NCBI GenBank assembly: GCA_016191895.1
Contig: JACPVD010000077.1
Coordinates: 1-7,670 of the forward strand
Direction: 5' to 3'
DNA length: 7,670 bases
From: Chloroflexota bacterium
GTDB taxonomy: Bacteria > Chloroflexota > Anaerolineae > Anaerolineales > Villigracilaceae
Shown: positions 1 to 5,434 of the stretch, one piece after another
Numbering within the stretch: position 1 is the first letter of the stretch
Layout of the letters: every line of letters begins with the position of its first letter
Translations under genes and position numbers: made by a program
The notes under the pieces: model-generated
Database searches by the model: none
Told to the model about the DNA's origin: nothing
What the model saw: the letters and a program-made list of their open reading frames with translations, nothing else

Positions 1-309
1 CACGTCCACCGTTTCCATGGGTTTTCCCTTGGGGTCTTTCTTTGTCGGGTGCGGGCCAACGGGAATACCGCGTCCGTTATCTTCAACCGTCAAACTGCTG
101 TCGGCGTGGATGGTGATGTTGATCGAATTGCAAAATCCGGCCAGCGCCTCGTCGATGGAATTATCCACCACTTCATAGACAAGGTGGTGCAAGGCTTTGA
201 TATCCGTTCCACCCACATACATGCCGGGGCGTTTGCGCACATGCTCGATTCCCTCGAGCGCTTGAATGGAACCAACGTCGTAATTGATCTTCTTTTCTTT
301 TTCTGCCAT
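1..309 (-). CDS. gyrB: DNA gyrase subunit B, N-terminal part (truncated by window edge)
   Basis: This is the start of the ATPase subunit of a type II topoisomerase, which with GyrA introduces negative supercoils into DNA using ATP. I see 103 residues of the GHKL ATPase domain. The KRPGMYVG stretch is at residues 26-33. The block [14 protein letters not shown] (45-58) carries the general base Glu46 and the Mg-binding Asn50. [10 protein letters not shown] (76-85) carries the ATP-contacting Asp77 and Arg80; these correspond to E. coli Glu42, Asn46, Asp73 and Arg76. The ATG at 309 is supported by a GGAGAA Shine-Dalgarno sequence (bases 316-321) and by the family's usual N-terminus length. The rest, including the TOPRIM domain, lies beyond the left edge. 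ParE/topoisomerase IV cannot be strictly excluded from the N-terminus alone, but GyrB is the likelier call. It lies 74 bases downstream of a membrane-protein gene on the same strand. Confidence 0.95.
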   Translation of the reverse strand, partial: MAEKEKKINYDVGSIQALEGIEHVRKRPGMYVGGTDIKALHHLVYEVVDNSIDEALAGFCNSINITIHADSSLTVEDNGRGIPVGPHPTKKDPKGKPMETVDV

Positions 310-315
310 GAAAAA

Positions 316-321
316 TTCTCC
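316..321 (-). promoter_or_regulatory. Shine-Dalgarno sequence of gyrB
   Basis: GGAGAA on the minus strand ends six bases before the ATG at 309 and fixes that start. It contrasts with several other genes in this window that show no such site. Confidence 0.75.
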
Positions 322-335
322 GACTCTGTTAACTA

Positions 336-371
336 TTACGTGTTTACGTGTTTACGTGTTTACGTGTTACG
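336..371. repeat. Octamer tandem repeat in the gyrB leader
   Basis: The unit TTACGTGT occurs four times head to tail with no mismatch (336-343, 344-351, 352-359, 360-367), followed by a partial fifth copy. On the transcribed (minus) strand it reads as repeats of CACGTAAA. It fills about half of the gap between the membrane gene and gyrB and ends about 15 bases before the gyrB Shine-Dalgarno sequence. A related but imperfect octamer array (TTTACCTG) is found at 6773-6804. A copy-number-variable microsatellite is the simplest reading; a role in gyrB expression is only a possibility. Confidence 0.9.
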
Positions 372-383
372 CGCGCCCCATCC

Positions 384-1376
384 TCATGCCTGTTTCACCG
401 CGGGGTTCGGGCGGAGTTTATCCATCACGCCCTGCAACCAGACGTTCATATCGCGATAATAGATGAAACTGCCGGCCAGCAAAGCCGTTGTGACAAAGGA
501 ATGGCCGAAGATTCCCAACAACGTCATCCACGAATCTTCGGGGGGGATGCTCCACAAAAAATTCAGGCCAAAGGCCAACAGGAACACCGTCAACACGAAC
601 ATACTGCTTGTAGGCAGGGTAAAGCGCGCCAGTTGAAAACTGCTCAAGATGGACATGATGAAATTCTGACGCTTCAAAAATATCCCGTGCGGCCAGAAGA
701 ATAAGGGCACGATCACCCACATCGAAGCGATGCTGAAGAACAACACCAGCAGGTTCGCCGCAAATGCGCTGAATTGCAACAATACCGCCAGCACAAGTAA
801 AACCGGTGTCATCACCATCACCAAAAAGATTCCCCAAACAATCGACATGAGAATCGTCTGCGCAATGGCACGGAGCGGATTCAGCGGCTGGGCATCCTTA
901 TTTGCCAATGCCAGCCATGCCACACTGCGAAAGTACAACCCGCCGCCGATCCACCCGGCCAGGGTCAGTAAAAAGATCCAGCCGAGTAAACTCAACCCGC
1001 TCACCTGCAAAACCAGCGGGTTCCCCAGCGGAGTCTGCGACGCGTCCTGCGGCAGAAGCAGGCTGGAGATGCCAATCGGGATCGTGCGCAGAATCCAAAA
1101 CAGGTTGATGGATGGAATCGTACTTTCGTATCCAGCCAGCACCCGTTGAATATCGTCCGCCGGCACGCCCCCGGCGCGCCAGATCGCAACCATGTCACTT
1201 TTGATCGAATCGAACAACGCATCCATGCGCAGGCGCGGGCCCAGCCACATGAACAGATTCAGCATCAACGGCAACAGGATCGCCGTGATGTGGGATGCGA
1301 TGGTGTCGAAGCCTGCTTTGATTGAATTAATAATGCCGGGGGGCGGAGGCAGATGTTCCGTTCGAGTTACTTCCAT
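384..1376 (-). CDS. Polytopic membrane protein of unknown function
   Basis: A 330-residue integral membrane protein that I cannot assign to a characterised family. After a short Pro-rich N-terminus (PPPPG, residues 10-14) I count about seven hydrophobic segments: roughly 28-47, 89-108, 127-150, 170-200, 203-228, 257-277 and 284-307. A soluble loop at 48-88 is rich in charged residues, and another stretch between segments is at 110-125. The glycine-rich LLGWIFLLTLAGWIGGGLYF (130-149) is typical of close helix packing. There are no enzymatic motifs. The ATG at 1376 lies only nine bases after a TAGAAT box with an extended -10 TG, and no Shine-Dalgarno sequence is visible, so the message is probably nearly leaderless. 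It is divergent from the 1439 gene and co-directional with gyrB, so read-through into gyrB is possible. An accessory membrane role is all that can be inferred. Confidence 0.85.
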   Translation of the reverse strand: MEVTRTEHLPPPPGIINSIKAGFDTIASHITAILLPLMLNLFMWLGPRLRMDALFDSIKSDMVAIWRAGGVPADDIQRVLAGYESTIPSINLFWILRTIPIGISSLLLPQDASQTPLGNPLVLQVSGLSLLGWIFLLTLAGWIGGGLYFRSVAWLALANKDAQPLNPLRAIAQTILMSIVWGIFLVMVMTPVLLVLAVLLQFSAFAANLLVLFFSIASMWVIVPLFFWPHGIFLKRQNFIMSILSSFQLARFTLPTSSMFVLTVFLLAFGLNFLWSIPPEDSWMTLLGIFGHSFVTTALLAGSFIYYRDMNVWLQGVMDKLRPNPAVKQA

Positions 1377-1385
1377 AACGTTTTG

Positions 1386-1396
1386 ATTCTACCATA
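1386..1396 (-). promoter_or_regulatory. Extended -10 promoter for the minus-strand membrane protein
   Basis: On the minus strand the sequence TATGGTAGAAT contains TGn followed by TAGAAT (five of six matches to TATAAT), an extended -10 element. It ends nine bases before the ATG at 1376. I see no good -35 box at the usual spacing, which extended -10 promoters tolerate. A transcript starting about seven bases downstream would have a leader of only two to three bases. Confidence 0.5.
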
Positions 1397-1403
1397 CCCC
1401 CGC

Positions 1404-1432
1404 TTGCATCCATGCGCCCCCACAGGTACAAT
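1404..1432 (+). promoter_or_regulatory. Promoter of the 1439 gene, apparently leaderless
   Basis: A TTGCAT box (1404-1409) and a TACAAT box (1427-1432) are separated by 17 bases. TACAAT ends six bases before the ATG at 1439, so transcription would begin at or next to the A of the start codon. No Shine-Dalgarno sequence is present. The element partly overlaps the divergent promoter region of the minus-strand gene. Confidence 0.55.
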
Positions 1433-1438
1433 CTTTGC

Positions 1439-2251
1439 ATGCAAGAAACCCGCTCCTATTTGCCATCGGCGGACCGGCTGGGAATGCTGATCGCATCCAT
1501 CCTGCTGACGTTTGCCCTCACGCGGCTGATTCAATCGCCCCGCCTTACGCTCACCATCGACCTGCCCGGTTTCTATTACGCTTATCCCTTCACCCTCGGC
1601 ACCGCCATGACGGTCCTCGCCGCGGCGCTTACCGCCGCCGGCATGAGATGGCTTACGCAAAGCCATCCCGCGCTTGGGCAGAGACCCAACATTGAACACT
1701 TGATGATCCCCACCCTGACAACCTTCGTCATGGGCGCGCCGCTTGCCTTGTTGAGCGGACGGGCATGGTGGATCGGGTTTGCCGCGAGCGCATTCATTCT
1801 CCTGGTTGTTTTGCAGGCCGAATACATCACCATCGATCCCTCCGCGCCGGCCTACGGATTTGCGCGCGCCGGGCTTACAGCGCTGGGGTATGCCCTGTTT
1901 TTCATTCTCGTAACTTCACTGCGATTTTCGGGCGCGCGCATGTTCCTGCTTGTGCCGGTGATTTTTCTCACGGCGGGTTTGATCTGCCTGCGCATCCTGC
2001 ACCTCGACGGCGCCGACCGATGGGACTTTCCCTGGGCGTTCGGCATTGCGTTCGTTTGCGCGCAAATCGGCGCGGGGTTGCATTACTGGTCGCTCTCATT
2101 GATTCAATTCGGCCTCATCGTCACCGGCTTGTTATATGCGCTGACCACGCTTTCGATGAACCTGGCGGAAAATATTCCCCTGCGCCGCGCAACTCTCGGC
2201 TCCGCGATCATCGCCGGAACTGCGTGGGCCGCCGCGATATTTTTGCGATGA
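1439..2251 (+). CDS. Multi-spanning membrane protein (possibly DUF5656-like)
   Basis: A 270-residue, almost entirely hydrophobic protein with about nine predicted membrane segments, near residues 14-32, 50-69, 88-106, 109-127, 145-163, 167-187, 197-213, 219-239 and 251-269. Short loops carry scattered charges, and no catalytic motif is visible. Size and character resemble the uncharacterised DUF5656-type membrane proteins that I recall from Chloroflexota, but I cannot confirm this by eye. I chose the ATG at 1439 over the in-frame ATG at 1412 because a TACAAT -10 box lies between them and ends six bases before 1439, which would leave 1412 outside the transcript. The stop codon overlaps the next start as ATGA, so it is translationally coupled to the JAMM metalloprotease gene. 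Function unknown. Confidence 0.85.
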   Translation: MQETRSYLPSADRLGMLIASILLTFALTRLIQSPRLTLTIDLPGFYYAYPFTLGTAMTVLAAALTAAGMRWLTQSHPALGQRPNIEHLMIPTLTTFVMGAPLALLSGRAWWIGFAASAFILLVVLQAEYITIDPSAPAYGFARAGLTALGYALFFILVTSLRFSGARMFLLVPVIFLTAGLICLRILHLDGADRWDFPWAFGIAFVCAQIGAGLHYWSLSLIQFGLIVTGLLYALTTLSMNLAENIPLRRATLGSAIIAGTAWAAAIFLR

Positions 2252-2649
2252 CGCACTCCCTTACATTGACAAAAAGGCAACTCGACCACATGATCGCCCA
2301 TGTCCGCGCCCAGGCGCCGCTGGAGGCTTGCGGGCTTTTAGCGGGGAAAGACTCAACGGTGGAATCGATTCTCATTGTGGCGAATCAGGCTCAAAGTCCC
2401 GTGCGATTCGTGATGGATCCAATCGGGCAATTGACCGCATTCGACTGGATCGACTCGAACGGGCTGGACCTCGTCGGCATCTTCCACTCGCATCCATCTG
2501 GACCTGAAACTGTTTCACCAATCGACGTTGCGGAGGCCGCCTATGCCGTTGTGCATGTCGTCCTTGCGCCTATGGATACCCAATGGCGCGCGCGCGGGTT
2601 TTGGATAGAGAACGGGGATTTCAGCGAAGTGGTTTTGCAAATCATATAA
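2248..2649 (+). CDS. JAMM/MPN+ (M67 family) zinc metalloprotease
   Basis: A 133-residue stand-alone JAB1/MPN/Mov34 domain. The complete JAMM signature is present: Glu26 in LEACGLL (25-31), then HSHPSGPETVSPID (80-93), giving His80, His82, Ser90 and Asp93 in the H-x-H-x7-S-x2-D pattern that binds the catalytic zinc. The preceding NQAQSPVRFVMDP (46-58) also fits bacterial members. Known bacterial relatives, such as M. tuberculosis Mec, release amino acids or peptides from the C-terminus of ubiquitin-like sulfur carriers (CysO, ThiS, MoaD), and this one is predicted to act on a similar isopeptide or peptide bond in the cytoplasm. No sulfur-carrier or E1-like gene lies in the window, so the substrate is unknown. 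The start ATG overlaps the stop of the upstream membrane gene. A longer in-frame reading back to 1765 is only the shadow of that gene. Confidence 0.92.
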   Translation: MTHSLTLTKRQLDHMIAHVRAQAPLEACGLLAGKDSTVESILIVANQAQSPVRFVMDPIGQLTAFDWIDSNGLDLVGIFHSHPSGPETVSPIDVAEAAYAVVHVVLAPMDTQWRARGFWIENGDFSEVVLQII

Positions 2650-2659
2650 GCAACCATCT

Positions 2660-2688
2660 TTCAATTTCCGTGTTTTCATGAATACACT
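2660..2688 (+). promoter_or_regulatory. Possible promoter of the plsY-like gene
   Basis: TTCAAT (2660-2665) and TACACT (2683-2688) are separated by 17 bases, and the second matches TATAAT at four of six positions. They lie just upstream of the Shine-Dalgarno sequence. Both boxes are weak, and the gene could instead be read from the upstream pair. Confidence 0.3.
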
Positions 2689-2694
2689 CAAACC

Positions 2695-2700
2695 GGAGGA
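2695..2700 (+). promoter_or_regulatory. Shine-Dalgarno sequence of the plsY-like gene
   Basis: GGAGGA ends six bases before the ATG at 2707. This is the strongest ribosome binding site in the window, and it favours 2707 over the second Met codon at 2713. Confidence 0.8.
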
Positions 2701-2706
2701 GCGTCA

Positions 2707-3399
2707 ATGCAAATGGCATTCGATCTTGGGATTATCTTTCTCGCGTACGTTATCGGCTCGATTCCTTTTGGCCTGCTGATCGTAAAAGTGACCACTGGAA
2801 AAGATATTCGCAAAGTGGAGAGCGGGCGCACGGGCGGCACGAACGCCATGCGCGCAGCGGGGTTTTGGGCGGGCTTTACAACGGCAATGCTCGATATTTT
2901 GAAGGGAGCGGCGGGCGCGTGGCTTGCGATGTGGCTGACGCCGGATCATCATTGGGTACACGTGGCCGCGCCCATCGCCGCGATCATCGGGCATAACTAT
3001 TCGATCTTTTTGCCCAACCGTGATGAAAACGGAAAATTCATCGGTTTGCGGGGCGGCGCGGGCGGCGCGCCATCGGTGGGCGGCGCCATGGGCTTGTGGC
3101 CCGCTTCGATATTGATCATCCTGCCCCTCGGTATGTTGACCTTTTTCACAGTCGGTATTGCATCCGTGACAACGATGGCTGTGGCTTTTTTTGCGATTAT
3201 CATTTTCGCCATTCGCGCTTCGCAGGGGCTCATGCCCTGGATCGATGTGCTTTATGGCGTGGGCGCGGAAATCCTCCTTTTATGGGCATTACGCCCGAAT
3301 CTCAAACGCCTGTTCGAAGGCAATGAGCGGGTTGTGAAGTATAGTTTGCACGGCTGGTTGAAGGCGAGAAAAGAGGGGATGCAAGAGAATAGAGAATAG
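2707..3399 (+). CDS. plsY: PlsY-family glycerol-3-phosphate acyltransferase, divergent
   Basis: PlsY is an integral membrane enzyme that transfers the acyl group of acyl-phosphate to glycerol-3-phosphate, making lysophosphatidate, the first step of phospholipid synthesis. This 230-residue protein starts with the family-typical IIFLAYVIGSIPFGLLIVK (9-27). Motif 1 is SGRTGGTNAMRAAG (39-52), against the usual SGNPGATNVLR, with Ser39 and Arg49 kept. Motif 2 begins IGHNYSIF (94-101) but is followed by an insertion of about ten polar residues (LPNRDENGKF, 102-111). It then reads RGGAGG (115-120) instead of KGGKGV, so the second lysine is Ala118. Motif 3 is RPNLKRLFEGNE (196-207): Asn198 and Glu207 are kept, and the usual His is Leu195. 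About five to six hydrophobic segments are visible. The length is somewhat over the usual 190-210. The C-terminal QENRE is encoded by a heptamer repeat. It is either a lineage-specific PlsY or a paralogue with altered chemistry. Confidence 0.82.
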   Translation: MQMAFDLGIIFLAYVIGSIPFGLLIVKVTTGKDIRKVESGRTGGTNAMRAAGFWAGFTTAMLDILKGAAGAWLAMWLTPDHHWVHVAAPIAAIIGHNYSIFLPNRDENGKFIGLRGGAGGAPSVGGAMGLWPASILIILPLGMLTFFTVGIASVTTMAVAFFAIIIFAIRASQGLMPWIDVLYGVGAEILLLWALRPNLKRLFEGNERVVKYSLHGWLKARKEGMQENRE

Positions 3400-3404
3400 A
3401 GATT
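3384..3404. repeat. Heptamer repeat at the 3' end of plsY
   Basis: Three adjacent units AGAGAAT, AGAGAAT, AGAGATT (3384-3390, 3391-3397, 3398-3404). The first two form the last codons and stop of the plsY-like gene, so array length would set the protein's C-terminus. A related array (TTAGAGA units) occurs at 6733-6768. Confidence 0.75.
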
Positions 3405-3407
3405 TGC

Positions 3408-3445
3408 AAAGGAGGCTGTCGGGAGATGGTCTCTTTTTGTTTTCA
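3408..3445 (+). terminator. Probable rho-independent terminator after plsY
   Basis: AAAGGAGGCTG (3408-3418) can pair with TGGTCTCTTTT (3427-3437) around an eight-base loop. This gives an imperfect stem with several G-U pairs, followed by a T-rich tract (TTTTTGTTTTC from 3434). It lies in the 43-base gap between the converging plsY and SLOG-like genes. The wobble content makes it moderate rather than strong. Confidence 0.5.
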
Positions 3446-4090
3446 GTTTTCATCTTTTGCAAAGGCTTCATGCGCCGCGCCTTTGAACGATGCGGGCGGA
3501 GGCAGACTGCGGCGTTGGCAATATTTGATCAGCCACGCATGGTTGATATCCGCCGGGTAAAAGTGGGTAGGCTTTCCCAGTTTTTGCCCGGCCAGCATCT
3601 CATCACGAACGATCTCGCCGCCGCCGATGCCTACAAGAACATCGCTGCTATCGACCATGGCCTGTGATGTGGGAGAGAGGGTATTTGAGTTTGGCAGGTT
3701 TCCGCCCCATTGACTATCGGCGATGAAACAAATACGATCCACATCCGCGCTGATTTCGCCGGGGTAATCCAGTGCGAGGGATGAAACGATTCCGGTGGTC
3801 GTAAATTTCAGCGACTTTGCCAGCGGATAAATCGCGCCTAATCCACCGCGCGTCGCGCCGATGTTGATCAGAGTCGTTTCAGGGGAATACTGAGAAAGAA
3901 CACTTCGGGATGTTTCGAGCATGGCTTTTTCATCTTCATAATGGGACGAATACCCAAAAAGGGTCAACACGGTTTTCCCCAATCCTTTGATATATATGGT
4001 CGCCTCGTCTGCCATCATTCCCCAACCAGCAACTTTTTTATTCAGGCGGAATTGCAAAATGAAACGGCCATACATTTGCTTTAGTTTCAC
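3443..4090 (-). CDS. SLOG/Rossmann-like protein of unknown function
   Basis: A 215-residue soluble protein that I do not recognise as a characterised enzyme. It shows alternating beta/alpha pattern and glycine-rich turns of a Rossmannoid fold: TVLTLFGYSSH (40-50), TLINIGATRGGLGAIYPLAK (73-92), FTTTGIVSS (96-104), and SDVLVGIGGGEIVRDEM (149-165), followed by a strand ending THFYPAD (175-181). The hydrophobic strand plus GGG and a downstream acidic residue resembles the nucleotide-binding signature of SLOG/lysine-decarboxylase-like (LOG, YpsA) families, so nucleotide or nucleotide-sugar binding is a guess. Residues 1-34 look like an added N-terminal extension. The GTG at 4090 is preferred because AGGAGA (4097-4102) precedes it at good spacing; the in-frame GTG at 4117 has none, and translation from the Met codons at residues 25-26 is less likely. 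It follows the ABC operon beyond a large hairpin and converges on plsY. Confidence 0.72.
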   Translation of the reverse strand: MKLKQMYGRFILQFRLNKKVAGWGMMADEATIYIKGLGKTVLTLFGYSSHYEDEKAMLETSRSVLSQYSPETTLINIGATRGGLGAIYPLAKSLKFTTTGIVSSLALDYPGEISADVDRICFIADSQWGGNLPNSNTLSPTSQAMVDSSDVLVGIGGGEIVRDEMLAGQKLGKPTHFYPADINHAWLIKYCQRRSLPPPASFKGAAHEAFAKDEN

Positions 4091-4096
4091 GCCAAT

Positions 4097-4102
4097 TCTC
4101 CT
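4097..4102 (-). promoter_or_regulatory. Shine-Dalgarno sequence of the SLOG-like gene
   Basis: AGGAGA on the minus strand ends six bases before the GTG at 4090. It decides that start over the upstream GTG at 4117. Confidence 0.65.
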
Positions 4103-4151
4103 ATCCAACTTAAGCACCTACCTTACATGCCCATCTGGCCCAAGAAGGGTA

Positions 4152-4196
4152 TGTGGAGTGTTTTGAGCGCGCTTCGCGCGCTCAAAACACTCCACA
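4152..4196. repeat. Perfect 21-bp inverted repeat (hairpin) between the ABC operon and the SLOG-like gene
   Basis: Bases 4152-4172 are fully complementary to 4176-4196, leaving a three-base loop TTC (4173-4175). The inner part is very GC-rich (GAGCGCG/CGCGCTC), while the outer part includes a TTTT/AAAA step. It lies 29 bases past the stop of the second permease gene and 62 bases before the SLOG-like start. Neither strand has a T-run directly after the stem, so it is not a textbook intrinsic terminator. A transcript-end or mRNA-stabilising hairpin, or a dispersed palindromic repeat, are the options. A minor inverted repeat TTTGTG/CACAAA (4203-4208/4215-4220) is adjacent. Confidence 0.85.
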
Positions 4197-4224
4197 CCCC
4201 AGTTTGTGTAGCATCACAAAAAAA

Positions 4225-5424
4225 CTATTTCTCCTCCGACGCGCTCAGCCTCCACACTGCCAGGACAAAGAACAACACCGCATACCCGGCCAGCGCGGCG
4301 GAGGGGATCGCAACAGAGTCCAGGCCAAAGCCGCGCACAATGACATTTTTGAATCCATCCATGGCCCAGGCGACGGGCGTGAGATGCCCGATGATCTGGA
4401 ACGTTTCACCTGTCACTTCCAACGGCACCCACGCGCCGCCCAGCCCGGCAAACACGAACATGGGAACGATCGAGAATGTGACGGCCTGCTCCTCGCTTTT
4501 CGCAAAAATCCCGATCAATAACCCCAGTGCCGAGATGCACAATGCCGCGCTGAAGGCCACCAGCAGCGTGGCGAAAGGCTCGCGCATATAGTCCACCTTC
4601 AGGGCAAATTGGCCGAAGGAAATCAGGATGATGAATTGCGAAAAGATCAGCGTGAATATCGCAAGGTAGTGTCCGAGCAAAATGTGAATGCGCCGCGCGG
4701 ATGTGGTCAACAGCCTTTGCAGGGTGCGCGATTTTCTTTCGACAACGATGACCTGCGCGGAGGTGAGCAATCCCGCAATGGCAAATTGCAGCATCATGCC
4801 CGGCGATGTATGCGCCAGCGACATGCCGCCATCCTCAACCACCGGAACGACGGCGCTGGTCGTTTCGATGATTTTGATGGGCGGGTCCTGCCAGGCTTCC
4901 AGCGTTTGATCGAATGAATAGCGGAACGGTGTGCGGTCGCCGAGCATGTCGCCCATGATGGCGGCGGTGCGAATCGCGCCGTCGACGCGGCTGACAGCGG
5001 TGAGTATCTCGGCTTGAATGGTCGTCCATGCTGTTGAACCGGTGTCGGCAATGACAGTCAGGTGAACGGTCTTGTTCTTGAGCATTGCCTGTCCATACCC
5101 GGGCGGAACGATGATCGCGGCGGCCAATTCTCCATCTGCAACGAGCAGTTCAAAGTCCGAAAGCGAAGCGGACGAATATTCCACTAGGCGCATGGTTTCC
5201 GAATCCGCAAGGAGGTCATGCAGGGATTGATCCATCCAGCGGTCGTCTTCGTTCAAATAGCCGACGGGCAGACGCGAATCCGACGTTTCCTTGCTGAAGG
5301 CGCCGGAGGCATAGCCGAACAACAAAGTGAAGATGATCGGCATGATCAGCAAAAACATGTACGTTTTTGTTTCGCGCAGGAATTGGGCGAGGTCTTTCAG
5401 GGTAATATCAAAGATGCGGATCAT
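4225..5424 (-). CDS. ABC-2 type transporter permease (second permease of the operon)
   Basis: A 399-residue inner-membrane subunit of an ABC exporter with the layout of the YhhJ/YbhR/DrrB-like ABC-2 group. There is one N-terminal membrane segment (about 22-41), a large extracytoplasmic domain (about 42-208), then five segments near 209-227, 250-272, 284-307, 314-335 and 374-392. The family hallmark ERKSRTLQRLLTTS (229-242) follows the second segment and is expected to form the cytoplasmic coupling helix that meets the ATPase. The HLTPVAWAMDGFKNVI stretch (347-362) is the usual ABC-2 C-terminal motif. It starts 10 bases after the stop of the first permease gene, with only a weak GGA upstream, so it is probably translated from the same message by coupling. 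The stop TAG is followed at once by seven T residues. Substrate unknown; drug, lipid, ion or polymer export are all possible. Confidence 0.9.
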   Translation of the reverse strand: MIRIFDITLKDLAQFLRETKTYMFLLIMPIIFTLLFGYASGAFSKETSDSRLPVGYLNEDDRWMDQSLHDLLADSETMRLVEYSSASLSDFELLVADGELAAAIIVPPGYGQAMLKNKTVHLTVIADTGSTAWTTIQAEILTAVSRVDGAIRTAAIMGDMLGDRTPFRYSFDQTLEAWQDPPIKIIETTSAVVPVVEDGGMSLAHTSPGMMLQFAIAGLLTSAQVIVVERKSRTLQRLLTTSARRIHILLGHYLAIFTLIFSQFIILISFGQFALKVDYMREPFATLLVAFSAALCISALGLLIGIFAKSEEQAVTFSIVPMFVFAGLGGAWVPLEVTGETFQIIGHLTPVAWAMDGFKNVIVRGFGLDSVAIPSAALAGYAVLFFVLAVWRLSASEEK

Positions 5425-5434
5425 GAGTATCCAA

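Noticed and set aside
336..371. CRISPR array
   Set aside because: The 8-base units are directly adjacent with no spacers; this is a microsatellite-type array.
49..459. Plus-strand open frame across the gyrB start
   Set aside because: It is antisense to the conserved GyrB N-terminus and runs through the octamer array; a shadow.
1412..1438. Upstream in-frame ATG for the plus-strand membrane protein
   Set aside because: A -10-like TACAAT lies between this ATG and the ATG at 1439, the added residues are not hydrophobic or family-like, and no ribosome binding site precedes it.
1765..2247. Long N-terminal extension of the JAMM protease reading frame
   Set aside because: It overlaps the membrane-protein gene in another frame, has Arg/His-rich low-complexity composition typical of a shadow frame, and the JAMM domain is complete from 2248.
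4091..4117. Upstream GTG start for the SLOG-like gene
   Set aside because: The Shine-Dalgarno sequence at 4097-4102 lies inside this extension and points to the GTG at 4090.
4201..4226. Small inverted repeat TTTGTG/CACAAA with an A/T-run as an intrinsic terminator
   Set aside because: On the minus strand the T-run comes before, not after, the stem; on the plus strand no gene ends here. The stem is also only six AT-rich pairs.
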